From assembly GCF_000175235.1 (NCBI RefSeq), contig NZ_ACQT01000004.1, forward strand, positions 1-64,000: a stretch of 64,000 nucleotides of DNA, read 5' to 3'. Under the pieces are notes generated by a model. That model had not been told where the DNA came from, searched no databases, and was given only the letters and a program-made list of their open reading frames with translations. Position 1 is the first letter of the stretch, and every line of letters begins with the position of its first letter. The DNA comes from Acidovorax delafieldii 2AN. Its GTDB lineage: Bacteria; Pseudomonadota; Gammaproteobacteria; Burkholderiales; Burkholderiaceae_C. This document shows, piece by piece, positions 1-8,530 of the stretch. A program made the translations under genes and the position numbers.

Positions 1-162
1 GATCCCGATCGAGAAAGTTGAGACGATCATGTGGGCGAGTTCGTTAATGGTTGGTGGAAGTCCATCAGCACCCCCAAGCGAGTTGACCAATGTTGGGTTC
101 GCTGGATCGATCTCGGTGTCGATTTCGGCCGCGAAGTTGATCCGAGATGTGATGTGTGCCAT
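1..162 (-). CDS. possible N-terminal part of a protein running off the left edge
   Basis: An open frame of 54 codons starts with ATG at 160-162 and reads without a stop to base 1. The visible protein starts MAHITS and is mixed polar and hydrophobic. I recognise no domain. No clear Shine-Dalgarno sequence precedes the ATG, so the start, and the gene itself, are uncertain. It would be transcribed away from the AraC regulator to its right. Confidence 0.3.
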   Translation of the reverse strand, partial: MAHITSRINFAAEIDTEIDPANPTLVNSLGGADGLPPTINELAHMIVSTFSIGI

Positions 163-553
163 GGTGCGATTCGTTGGTGACGCGGAGGGTCGACTGGTTT
201 GCAGCGGATTGTGTGTGCACCACCTAAAGGCGTAAACCGCGTGCACCTGGTGCACATTGCTTTAAGGGTTTGCCCCTAGCGAAGGCGGTAGTCAATCGGC
301 ATAGACCGTCGTTGGAGCGAAATAGAGGGAGGCCCGAGGTTCGACTGGATTCCGGTCATGGCAGCTTGTCACGGTCAATGATCTTTGTCGTGAGCTTGTC
401 GGCGCTCATCGCGATGAGCCTTGTCACCGGCCACCACGCCGTAGAACATGTACTGCCTTCAGCCGATAGAGACCATTATTCTTGGCCGTTGGCTCCTTCC
501 GTGAGCGAGCAGCGATGCGATGCTCGAGTCCCTATTCCCGAGCCATCCGACGA
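163..553. other. intergenic region without a recognisable gene
   Basis: This stretch separates the left-edge open frame from the AraC-type regulator. Short open frames occur on both strands, but none has a convincing ribosome binding site or a protein-like composition. It should hold the promoters of the two flanking genes if both are real. I could not pick out promoter elements with confidence. Confidence 0.4.
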
Positions 554-1576
554 ATGCCCATTCGCGCGCGCACTGCACATGTCTCCGCTCGTATTGGGGC
601 GATGATCGTTCAGGTGGCCGCCGTTCAAGGTGTGGATGCACCGCGACTGATGACCGAGGCGGGATTTATGCCGGACTGGCTGAACGATCCCGAGGCACGG
701 ATTCCGCTGGCCGTTGAGGAGCGGTTGTGGGAGCGAGCCTCCGAGCTGACGGGCGACCCGCTCTTTGGTCTGCATGCAGCGGCCGCAGTTCGCCCCGGGG
801 CCTTCGACGTGCTTGACTACGCCGTGCGCACAGCCCCCGATCTGCGCACGGCACTGCAGCGCCTGTCCCGATACAACCGACTGGTCCACGATCTTGCAAG
901 TTTCGAGGTCGTCCCGGCAGGTGAGGCGGTGCATATTAGGCATCGCTTTGATGCCGCTGGATCGCGGCCTTGCCGGCAGGCTGCGGAGTTCACGTTGGGG
1001 TCGCTGGTGGTGGTGGCCTCGCAGATCGGCGACCAGGCGGTTCGAGCGCTGGCAGTCGAGTTCGCACACTCTGCGTTCGGCGATGGGGATGCCTACCGGG
1101 CGCTTTTCGGCGTGATGCCGCGCTTTGACGCGCCGGTGTCCTGTCTGGTGCTGTCCAGCGACCTGCTTGATCGCCCTGTGTCAGCCGCCGATCCAGCACT
1201 ATCGCGCATCATCACTGCCCATGCCGAGCAGTTGTTAGCGGTCCATGTGCCGGCGCATGAGAACATCAGCGCACAGGTGCGGCGCCAACTGGCCGATGGC
1301 ATGGCCAACGGGCCGATCACGCTGAAGTCTGTGGCGCAGCGCCTGCATCTGAGCGAACGCAGCCTGCAGCGCAGGCTAGACGCTGCAGGCACGTGTTTCG
1401 CAAAACTGGTGGACGAGGTACGGCACGAACTGGCCATGCGCTACATCGCCGACGAGCGTCTGACGCTCGGCGAGGTGGCCTACCTGCTGGGCTTCGCCGA
1501 GCCCAGCCCCTTTCACCGCGCCTTCAAGTGCTGGACTGGCACCACGCCGGCCGCCGTGCGCCGCGCTAGGCACTGA
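554..1576 (+). CDS. AraC family transcriptional regulator (arabinose-binding-domain type)
   Basis: DNA-binding regulator of about 340 residues. The N-terminal two thirds look like the ligand-sensing domain found in OruR-type AraC proteins, with the usual PLAVEERLWERA-like helix and the GDPLFGL motif. The C-terminal 95 residues carry the double helix-turn-helix. The first reads VAQRLHLSERSLQRRL and the second has the AYLLGFAEPSPFHRAFK signature of the family. I place the start at ATG 554 because family members begin a few residues before the ARI segment. ATG 482 and ATG 602 are alternatives. It converges on the broken alpha/beta hydrolase downstream and may once have controlled it. The inducer cannot be read from the sequence. 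Confidence 0.85.
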   Translation: MPIRARTAHVSARIGAMIVQVAAVQGVDAPRLMTEAGFMPDWLNDPEARIPLAVEERLWERASELTGDPLFGLHAAAAVRPGAFDVLDYAVRTAPDLRTALQRLSRYNRLVHDLASFEVVPAGEAVHIRHRFDAAGSRPCRQAAEFTLGSLVVVASQIGDQAVRALAVEFAHSAFGDGDAYRALFGVMPRFDAPVSCLVLSSDLLDRPVSAADPALSRIITAHAEQLLAVHVPAHENISAQVRRQLADGMANGPITLKSVAQRLHLSERSLQRRLDAAGTCFAKLVDEVRHELAMRYIADERLTLGEVAYLLGFAEPSPFHRAFKCWTGTTPAAVRRARH

Positions 1577-1613
1577 CGATACGAAGGGTAATCGCACTGT
1601 GCAGCCGTCTGGA

Positions 1614-2513
1614 TCAGGATGCATAGAGGCGCGCAAGAAAGTCCATGAGGGCTGGCGCTACGCGCTCGGGCATCTCCAGGTGCGGGTAGTGGCCGGCGCC
1701 CTCTACGATCAGCGGCTCGGTGCCCAGAACCTCGCCCAGCCAACTAGCTTCGGCGGCGGCGTCTGGGAAGTCTGGGTCCCGCGTCCCCATCACCACCAGC
1801 GCCGGCACGCGGCCGCTCCCCAGGATGGACTCAGTGTCCGTCTTGGACAGGCTGACCATCTTGCGCAGCGCGGCCATCCGGCCAGGCTCGCGCAGGTTGG
1901 CGGCAAGCGCCGCCTTGGCTCCGGCATGGCCGGCTGGCTTGCGGGACGGGAACAGGCTGTTCCAGTAGGCCATCCAGAACGCTACGCGCCAAGGGCCGCC
2001 GAAGCCTACAGCGACTGCGGTCCTTGCGAGCTACGACAGCGGGCCATCGCGTACGATTGGGCCAAGCAGTGCGATGCCGCGCACTCGGGCGGGCGCTTCG
2101 TGCGCGGCCCAAAGTGCCGACCCGGCGGCAAACGAGTTCCCCAAAATCACGGCCTGGCTATCACCAAGGTGCTCGATCAGAGCCAGCGCGTCGCGGCCGA
2201 TGGCATGCGCCGAGTAGTCGCCCCAGTGGGCCGAGGTCTCTCCGTGGCCGCGCACATCCATCGTTACTACGCGGTAGCCAGCCTGCTGCAGTAGCGGGCG
2301 CAGCGCGCGGAATTCAGAGCGCAGGTCGCACATGCCCGGGATGGCCAGGACCAGCGGGCCGCTGCCGCCGGTGTCGTCGTAGGCGATTTGACCTTCGCAG
2401 ACTGCCAGGAAGCGGGTGGACGAAGGCGGCGTGAACACTTCAGCCGCCAGCGCAGCGGATTGGGCGCCGTTCACCATCGAGGTGCCGATCAGGAGCTGGA
2501 ATAGTGCGTTCAT
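1614..2513 (-). pseudogene. alpha/beta hydrolase interrupted by an in-frame amber stop codon
   Basis: The two halves of one alpha/beta-hydrolase-fold protein lie in the same frame, separated by a TAG at 2031-2033. The first half (from ATG 2513) has the oxyanion strand, a DVRGHGE segment and the nucleophile elbow GNSFAAG. The second half has the acid strand VVMGTRDPDFPD and the catalytic-His segment EGAGHYPHLE. The 19 codons between the TAG and the next ATG (1973) read LARTAVAVGFGG and on without a stop. They match what the family normally has there, so this is a nonsense mutation and not a frameshift. Without readthrough the product lacks the catalytic Asp and His. An upstream ATG at 2726 would give an unusually long N-terminus, so I prefer 2513. 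The residues before the core could be a weak signal sequence. Confidence 0.75.
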
Positions 2514-2833
2514 AAGTGACGGTGGCAAATGCAGTGAGTCAATGGAGTCACTATGCCGCATCTGCTGAGAGGCCACTATGACTGCGAACGCCTGCGTATT
2601 GACCGCAGGCGCCAAGCGGAAAATCGGGAAAACGTATGCGTCAGCTGACTGGCTTGGAGTCGGCAGAACGCTGATTTCCACGCAAACCTGCCCCACCCGT
2701 TTTGAACAGTCAATGTTCTTGGCCACAGGTGGTCAAACCAGTATTTCAGCCGCTTGTTAGAGAGCTGCCACAGCCTTGCCTTCAGTAAATATCCAGGATG
2801 AATCCCTTAAGGCCTGTTGAAATCGGAGTGTTA
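2514..2833. other. intergenic gap, no gene seen
   Basis: About 320 bases lie between the hydrolase remnant and the end of the flavocytochrome gene, both on the minus strand. The open frames here are short and have no recognisable product. No strong terminator hairpin with a T-run was found after the flavocytochrome gene. Confidence 0.4.
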
Positions 2834-4168
2834 TCAACGCATTTCAAACAGTTCTTGATGAAACCTTTCATCAGGCAGTCCGTTGGCGCAGAAATCATCG
2901 CGCAGGGCCTGTCCAAACCCAGCCGGGCCGCAGAACCATACACTGGCTGAGCGCCAGTGCGGCACAGCTGTCCTGATGCGTTCTCCGTTGAGCCTGCCAT
3001 CCTTGCCGTCGACCAGCAGATGCAGCCGCACCCCTGCGGCAGCTGCATCTGCTGTGAGACGGTCTATCGCGGCCTGTTCAAAGTCGGCACTCGGATGAAA
3101 CAAATCGATTGTCCTGGTATCCGGGTTGGCTGCTCGGTGCTTGAGACGGGCGACGAAGGGTGTGATACCGATGCCTGCGCCGATCCAGATCTGGTGCGGC
3201 TGCGTGTCCTCGAAATCAAAGCAGCCATAGGGTCCTTCCACCGTGACCGGCAGGTCGATCTTCAAGCGTTCCCGCAAATGGCTGGTGTGGTCGCCTAGGG
3301 CCTTGGTGATGAAGGTCAGGCGAGGATTTGAACGGTTCCATGCAGAGGCGATGGTGTAAGGGTGTGGGCCTTCGTTCTTGTCTGAAGTAACAAAGGCGAA
3401 TTGACCCGCGGCATGGCCGGGCCAGCCGTCGTTGAGCATGACCGTGGTTTCCAGCACCCGCAGGGCGGGGTACTCAGTCAGGGACTCGATAGTGCCCTGC
3501 ACTTTGCTACCTGCCCCAATTTGGCCAAACAGGGCCAGCACGGCGGCGATGCTGCCTCCGAGCATCAAGGCTGCTAGTAACCAGCCAATCGGCTGCGTCC
3601 AGTAATCGAACTTGGTCAGCACGGCGGAGTGATAGGCCAGAGCCAGGTACGCTGCCGCAAGCCATTTGTGGGTTTTGACGAAAAGGTGGTAGGGAAAACG
3701 TCGGATCAGTGCCAGAACGATCAACACTGCAGCGACATAGAACATCCATTCGCCGATGGATTCCGCCAAGCCCCGCTGGCCGCGCAACCAGCCTTCGATG
3801 GCGCCCAGGGTCTCTCCTGCATTCGGTTTGCGCGCGGGCCTCTCCAGCCAGCCCCAACCGACCATCCACTTGGTTCCCTTTGCCAACCACCAATGAAGCA
3901 CGGCCGCCACCAAGGCACAGATACCTAGCCACTTGTGCAGACGGTACATCTTGTCGAGGCCATTCAAATGGCGATCCAGCCATTTGGACCGCAACGCCAG
4001 CAGCATGGCGATACTCATCAGACCGATGCTGAGTACCCCGCTGAACTGAATAAAAACGCTGCGAAATGAGAAATAGTTGAAGGGTTCGGGAAGCAATGTG
4101 TCGGCAGCCAGCCATAGCGAAGTCAGCAGGACAAGTATGGCTATGAGAGAAACCTTGATGCGCTTCAT
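2834..4168 (-). CDS. ferric reductase-like transmembrane flavocytochrome
   Basis: Membrane oxidoreductase of 444 residues that should pass electrons from NAD(P)H through FAD and haem across the inner membrane. The N-terminal half is hydrophobic with about six membrane segments. Candidate haem-ligand histidines lie in RLHKWLG, VLHWWL, THKWLAAA and AYHSAV. The C-terminal half is a ferredoxin-reductase-type module: FAD loop HPYTIAS, the GPYG strand, the nucleotide motif IWIGAGIGITPF and a C-terminal WFCGPAGFG. No [2Fe-2S] domain follows. The start at 4168 is preceded at good spacing by GGAGG. An in-frame ATG at 4222 lies upstream of this site and is less likely. It appears to be a single-gene unit. 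The physiological acceptor (ferric chelate, quinone or other) is not evident. Confidence 0.85.
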   Translation of the reverse strand: MKRIKVSLIAILVLLTSLWLAADTLLPEPFNYFSFRSVFIQFSGVLSIGLMSIAMLLALRSKWLDRHLNGLDKMYRLHKWLGICALVAAVLHWWLAKGTKWMVGWGWLERPARKPNAGETLGAIEGWLRGQRGLAESIGEWMFYVAAVLIVLALIRRFPYHLFVKTHKWLAAAYLALAYHSAVLTKFDYWTQPIGWLLAALMLGGSIAAVLALFGQIGAGSKVQGTIESLTEYPALRVLETTVMLNDGWPGHAAGQFAFVTSDKNEGPHPYTIASAWNRSNPRLTFITKALGDHTSHLRERLKIDLPVTVEGPYGCFDFEDTQPHQIWIGAGIGITPFVARLKHRAANPDTRTIDLFHPSADFEQAAIDRLTADAAAAGVRLHLLVDGKDGRLNGERIRTAVPHWRSASVWFCGPAGFGQALRDDFCANGLPDERFHQELFEMR

Positions 4169-4355
4169 AGGGGACCTCCGATGCAATGTATGCAGTGTTG
4201 ATTTCCATGTAACCGTAACCATCCTGGGGGTTAGTGGGCCATTCCTGCGTGGAAATCAACGGGGGGCATTGGGCGCACTTCCACTGGTCGCTGCGCCCAG
4301 CTCTTGCCCAACGTTGACGAGCCTATTGGTGAAATTGCCCCCGCTAAATTCTGCC

Positions 4356-4688
4356 GGAGCGCGGGCGATTGAAATTACGGGAGAACTGGACGGCCCCTGC
4401 ATGGCGTTCGGCACTCGATTCTGGGCTGCAGTCAACCCGCAAGACCTGCTCAACGGCCTGCTAATTGACAGATCGATCGTTTCGATCAGCTACGAGGATC
4501 GCTATATGGTGACCCCCCTGAGCTGCGCCCTGTGGGTTGAGACAATCAGCGTGCTGAAGGCCCGATTTGAGCCATTGGACCGATGGGCCAACCCCGAGAT
4601 CATGGTGTCTTCAATATACATTGAAGACTCTCGATCAGTGCGTCACCGAGATAAAAGGACGAGCGATTGGCCCGCCGCGGTGCGTGGG
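4356..4688 (+). pseudogene. remnant resembling the C-terminal part of a helicase-type protein
   Basis: This frame contains AFGTRFWAAV and, after a gap, ISYEDRYMVTPLSCALWVE. In my recollection the pairing of a GxRFW element with a DRYLxSPL element and a following DWP occurs near the C-terminus of large DEAD/DEAH-box proteins of the DpdJ kind found in defence or DNA-modification islands. No upstream helicase motifs are present. The frame runs directly into the DedA fragment. I read this as a decayed 3' scar, with family assignment weak. Confidence 0.25.
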
Positions 4689-4939
4689 TAGTGCTCACGG
4701 TGCGATTTCTTTACGGCTGCCGAATCGCTGGGCCCGTGTTGATCGGTGCCAGCGGCATGCGGTGGGAGCGTTTCGCGTTCTCCAATGCACTGGGTGCGGG
4801 GGGCTGGGCTGCACTGCTGACCAGTGTCGATTGGTTCTTTGGTCAGGTCGCAGAACTGCTGTTGGGTGAACTGCGGCATTACGAGGGGGCTCTGGCGGTG
4901 TTGTTGCTGGCCCTTGCCTTGTGCTATGCGGCGTGGTGA
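4667..4939 (+). pseudogene. DedA family membrane protein, C-terminal fragment
   Basis: The 90-residue frame reads VRFLYGCRIAGPVLIGASGM near its start, followed by FAFSNALGAGGWAALL and a strongly hydrophobic C-terminal helix. This is the diagnostic R-F-x-Y-G-x-R / G-P-V-x-x-G-x-S-G-M segment and last membrane helices of DedA-family (SNARE-associated) proteins. The N-terminal half and a plausible start are missing, so it is a truncated remnant. It abuts another gene fragment upstream, which suggests a rearrangement junction near 4670. Confidence 0.55.
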
Positions 4940-5178
4940 TATTTAAGGCGTCCGCGACCACACGAAGCGGGCTTACGCGTTTGCCGAGCTTGATGTAGAG
5001 CTCAACGGCTCATATTCTGTCTGCGTAGGAATACATGAACTACCTCCTGGTAGTCCAAGTCTTCGTCCGCACTCCCATCTGGTATCTCGCAAAATTGCTG
5101 TATGCTAAAACAGTACTGTTGTTTTATTCAGTATTTCGGCGCCGCACCACACGTCGAGTTAACTTCAGGAGGACCCGC

Positions 5179-5592
5179 ATGCTTGACCATATGACATTCC
5201 GCGTTATAGATATCAGTCGCACCAAGGCGTTTTATAGCGCCGCTCTAGAACCGCTGGGCTACAGCGTATGTTTCGAAGGTCGTTACGGCTCAAACATGCT
5301 GGGACTTGCCTATCCAGACGCATCTGAGCCTGATGGCAAGAAGGCCGACGTGTGGTTCATCGACGGGCCTTCGCCATACGGCGGCGCATCTGCAACCACC
5401 GGGTGCCACCTAGCATGGCGAGCAAAAAGTCGTGCGCAAGTAGATGCCTTTTACAGCGCGGCCATAGCCGCTGGCGGGAAAGATAACGGTGCACCTGGGC
5501 TCCGACCGGACTATCACGCAAACTATTACGGAGCATTTGTCATTGACCCTGAAGGCAACAACATTGAAGCGGTCTGCCACTTGCCTGAATAG
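5179..5592 (+). CDS. VOC (glyoxalase/bleomycin-resistance fold) family protein
   Basis: Protein of 137 residues. It starts MLDHMTFRV, then DISRTKAFY, and carries the typical second-half features GCHLAW, the helix VDAFYSAAIAAGG, and the C-terminal DPEGNNIEAVCH metal-site region. His4, His-75-like and the Glu in NNIEAV are the likely metal ligands. The start ATG follows AGGAGG at suitable spacing. An ATG at 5035 would add a non-homologous leader. VOC proteins of this short type can be lyases, isomerases or resistance proteins. No neighbour defines the substrate. Confidence 0.8.
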   Translation: MLDHMTFRVIDISRTKAFYSAALEPLGYSVCFEGRYGSNMLGLAYPDASEPDGKKADVWFIDGPSPYGGASATTGCHLAWRAKSRAQVDAFYSAAIAAGGKDNGAPGLRPDYHANYYGAFVIDPEGNNIEAVCHLPE

Positions 5593-5923
5593 CTGGCCAA
5601 TGTGGCAGCATCGCTCTAGTGTGGAAGCTCTCCAATACCTAATGCCGAGCTTGCGCACCAAGGCGGTAACGCAGATGCGGACATTCGGCGTTGAATGATC
5701 GGCTCCCATTAAGCCGAACGTCGTCATTGGATCGGAAAACGACAGCCCTAGTGATGGGGAAGCGGTCCGTGGCGAGGTGCCAGTGGGGCCGCGGAAGTTT
5801 GACGACCGATATACTTCGTGCAGCGGCCAATCGGGTTATCGCCACTTCGGGCTGGCTGTACGCAGCCCACTGGTGGGCTCAGCAGTGATGTTCTTCAGCG
5901 TCAAGGCAATGACGCTCGAATCC
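5593..5923. other. intergenic gap between convergent genes
   Basis: About 330 bases lie between the VOC gene (plus) and the LysE-type gene (minus). No open frame here has family similarity that I recognise, and no clear rho-independent terminator was found. Confidence 0.35.
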
Positions 5924-6568
5924 TTAGCGTGTAAGAAGAATCCCGATGACGCCGAGTGCAAACAGCACCAGAACAACACCGGAGATGCGTTCCAGCCACG
6001 GCAACGTCTTTGCGAACCGATCCAGGACGGTCTGATTACCAATCATGACTGCTACAAAAAAATCCCAGAGCAGAACGGCACTGAACATCCAGGTGCCATA
6101 GATCACCTTCCAGCCCATGCTGGCGTGCGGTCCCGTCAGCATCGCTGCCAAGCTCGCGTAGAACAGTGCATTTTTCGGATTGAGTATGCCGGACAGAAAT
6201 CCCATGCCAGCGGCGCGCCACCATGCGGTGACCGGCGACGCCTGTCGTGGAAGACCATATCCTTGGTCCGGCGTGATTTCCAAGGCATTGGTGCCTGCGT
6301 GGCGTACGAACACGGTACCTAGATAGAGCAGGTAGGCGCAGCCTGCAAGTTGCAGGGCAACGAACGTCCCACTTTCGGTCTGCATAGTTGTCGTGCCAGC
6401 AAAGGCGGCCACGATGAAAACGCCGTTGGCCAGTGCGATCCCTAAACAGGTGCCGCTGGCCACCCGCCAGCCAGTAGACAGTGAAGTCCGCGCCACCAGA
6501 AAAAAGTCTGGGCCAGGGGAGAGCAGCGCCAGAAAGTGCGCTGCGGCAATCATAAGAAAAGGCTGCAT
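5924..6568 (-). CDS. LysE/RhtB family amino acid exporter
   Basis: Inner-membrane protein of 214 residues with about six hydrophobic segments. It begins MQPFLMIAAAHFLALLSPGPD, and the SPGPD motif near residue 18 is the hallmark of LysE/RhtB exporters. A second conserved region, GILNPKNALFY, sits around residue 145. It presumably exports a small amino acid or derivative by proton exchange. The AraC regulator immediately upstream on the same strand is the likely controller. The region just before the ATG holds a perfect 13-bp inverted repeat in place of a visible Shine-Dalgarno sequence, so translation may be structure-controlled. Confidence 0.88.
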   Translation of the reverse strand: MQPFLMIAAAHFLALLSPGPDFFLVARTSLSTGWRVASGTCLGIALANGVFIVAAFAGTTTMQTESGTFVALQLAGCAYLLYLGTVFVRHAGTNALEITPDQGYGLPRQASPVTAWWRAAGMGFLSGILNPKNALFYASLAAMLTGPHASMGWKVIYGTWMFSAVLLWDFFVAVMIGNQTVLDRFAKTLPWLERISGVVLVLFALGVIGILLTR

Positions 6569-6573
6569 TCAAG

Positions 6574-6610
6574 TCGGCAAAGTCGAGCAATTTGCATTCG
6601 ACTTTGCCGA
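6574..6610 (-). promoter_or_regulatory. perfect 13-bp inverted repeat immediately before the LysE start
   Basis: TCGGCAAAGTCGA at 6574-6586 and its exact complement at 6598-6610 flank an 11-base loop. The arm nearest the gene ends five bases from the start codon of the exporter, where the ribosome binding site should be. It could fold in the mRNA and mask initiation, or serve as an operator for the adjacent AraC protein. On the plus strand it is followed by TTTT, but no plus-strand gene precedes it. Confidence 0.6.
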
Positions 6611-6648
6611 TTTTGATGCCCCCAGTATTGAAGAAAATTGCAGTGATC

Positions 6649-7461
6649 TCAGGCTCGGAAAGCGCCTGGCGTAACCCCGGCGTGGGCCTTGAAGACGCGC
6701 TGAAAGTGGGCCTGATCTGCGAAACCCAGATCGTAGGCCACCGCGGCAATGTTCTCGCCCGCTAGGATCCGCTTTCGCCCAAGGTTCACGCGTCGATTCA
6801 ACAGCCATGCATGAGGGGTCATGCCGGTGGCAGTCCGGAACGTCCGTATCAATTGGTAGCGGCTTATGCCGGCCAAACGCGCTAATTCGGCAAGCTCTAC
6901 GATGGGCGTCGCCTCCTGATGCAAGAATTCCAGAACGGGGCGGAGTAGGCTGTTCACTCGCGCCGGTACGACTGGCTCGTCAATGTGCAGGCCAAGCGCT
7001 CCATCGCATTCCCCGATGAACTCGATTAGAGCCACTTCCTTCTCATACGGGTCGGCTTGAGAGAACAACATCGCATTGAGGCGACAGAAACGTGCAAAGA
7101 CATGAGGTTCATCGATGATTCGGATCCGTTCGAAATGGGCCCCCGATTTTTCTTGTGCGTATTCGTGTCGGACAGCTCCTATCCAAGCTGCGTCCAGATG
7201 CAGCATTTGGTAACTCCATGCCGTACCTGACGCAGGGTTACAGGCATGAACACGGGACGCCGGGACGAAAACAACACTTCCGGAGCTCAGGCTGACCGAG
7301 CCGCCACTTGCTCCTGTGAAGATACTGCGGCCTTGATCAACCGCGCCGATAGAGAATGTGGGATGGCTATGAGCCTTGTAGCAAATTCTGCTGTTGCAAG
7401 CCCGGCGACTTTCCGCGTAGGGCACGGCCGGGTCGCGCCAGAATTGGGTGGTGTTTCTCAC
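6649..7461 (-). CDS. AraC family transcriptional regulator, linked to LysE exporter
   Basis: Regulator of 270 residues with an N-terminal cupin-type sensor (the HSHPTFSIGAVDQG and GSVVFVPASRVHACNP segments) and a C-terminal AraC double helix-turn-helix. The latter reads LARLAGISRYQLIRTFR for the first helix pair and VAYDLGFADQAHFQRVFKAHAG for the second. This cupin-AraC architecture is common beside LysE-type exporters, which these regulators activate when intracellular amino acids rise. The gene lies 80 bases upstream of the exporter on the same strand. The ligand is not identifiable. Confidence 0.88.
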   Translation of the reverse strand: MRNTTQFWRDPAVPYAESRRACNSRICYKAHSHPTFSIGAVDQGRSIFTGASGGSVSLSSGSVVFVPASRVHACNPASGTAWSYQMLHLDAAWIGAVRHEYAQEKSGAHFERIRIIDEPHVFARFCRLNAMLFSQADPYEKEVALIEFIGECDGALGLHIDEPVVPARVNSLLRPVLEFLHQEATPIVELAELARLAGISRYQLIRTFRTATGMTPHAWLLNRRVNLGRKRILAGENIAAVAYDLGFADQAHFQRVFKAHAGVTPGAFRA

Positions 7462-7532
7462 ATTGCAATGGTATTCGCTGCGACAGATTCAGGCATCTAT
7501 CCTCTTTTGGGCAGACATTGATCCAGTGATCT

Positions 7533-7560
7533 GGGAGTGGGGAGTGGGGAGTGGGGAGTG
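7533..7560. repeat. four perfect tandem copies of the heptamer GGGAGTG
   Basis: The unit GGGAGTG repeats four times without mismatch. It sits in non-coding DNA just upstream of the AraC gene start and beside IS remnants. Its slippage-prone form could change length between strains. It is close enough to influence spacing of AraC-gene promoter elements, but no such role is shown. Confidence 0.85.
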
Positions 7561-7689
7561 CACAATCTAGAATATTCGCGGGGAGGTGATGGCGAAGCCT
7601 TCTGAGGGTTTCTCGGTTTTTGAGCCTGCGCCCTTGTGAGTTGATTCACTACAGGGGAGGTCTGAAAAAAGCCTACCCAGTTTGTGCTG

Positions 7690-8230
7690 CGGTCAGCGCC
7701 TGGCATCCAAGATAGTTTCCGCATTGATCAGTTCCCCAAGGGCCGGGAGCAGCTGTCCAAGAAGCCCAGCAGGGATGAATTCCTTGACGAGATGAAAAGG
7801 TCCCCCGCATTGGTGGCCCTCATTGCCACCTTCACCCGTCGCGCGCACCGGCCACTAGGCGTTCGGTCAAACGTGCGTCCGCCAACGTCAACGATTTGGC
7901 GCAGGCAGCAAGGGGGGCTGCACGGCAAGGAGAAAAGCTGCTTGGGGTGATGCCGGCTACCGGGACTTTGACAAGCGCAAGGCGCTCGATCCCTAGCGTG
8001 AGCTTCACAAACTGCTGGAGAAGGCTGAGCCACTCAGGGCCAGCGTGTGGGTCGAGGAGCGCTACCGGTGTCGGAAGAGGAAAACGGCGAGGCTGCCGAT
8101 GCTGTTTGCGCTGAGCCAACTGTTGGTTGCCAGGCCGCGCAACATGACCGCGCAGGGACAAGTGCGCTTGAATGGCGCCAAAGCGCTGCACTGCCTGAAC
8201 CAAGTCTGCACGCGGTGTGAATTTTGCGCC
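7690..8230 (+). pseudogene. decayed IS5-family transposase
   Basis: Short stretches in two frames resemble successive parts of IS5-type transposases. One is an N-terminal SRDEFLDEMKRSPALVALI near 7765-7830. Next is a GDAGYRDFDKRK segment at 7946, stopped by TAG at 7994-7996. After it in the same frame come LLEKAEPLRASV and FALSQLLVARPRN, the usual C-terminal helix. The central DDE region is missing or scrambled, so the element is dead. Terminal inverted repeats could not be fixed. It marks an old insertion upstream of the large catabolic operon. Confidence 0.5.
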
Positions 8231-8486
8231 GGGACGCGAGGCCTTGCGAGGAAATTGAGTGACCTATGTTCGTTGTGGCACCAGGCGGGCCCGACAACAG
8301 GGGCTTTGCAGACTCGCCCAAGGCGTGAACGCTTGCATCATGATGGACTTGGCCATCATTGATGGCTGTAGGGCGCTGTTTCCTCATCACCTCTGTTCAT
8401 AGGCTGCACGCAGCAGCAGATGGCACATTTTTGAAACCTCACGTCGCGTGCGAGACAACTGAAGGGTAAACCCTGGGTGTCTTTTT

Positions 8487-8501
8487 TTTGCTTAAAGCAA
8501 A
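8487..8501 (+). promoter_or_regulatory. perfect 15-base palindrome upstream of the catabolic operon
   Basis: TTTGCTT-A-AAGCAAA is a perfect dyad (7+1+7) placed 30 bases before the first start codon of the operon, directly after a run of T. Its size, symmetry and position fit an operator for the TetR-family repressor encoded at the operon's 3' end. Whether that protein binds here is inference. Confidence 0.5.
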
Positions 8502-8530
8502 CTAGCCAGCCGGTATGTAAAAGGAATAAT

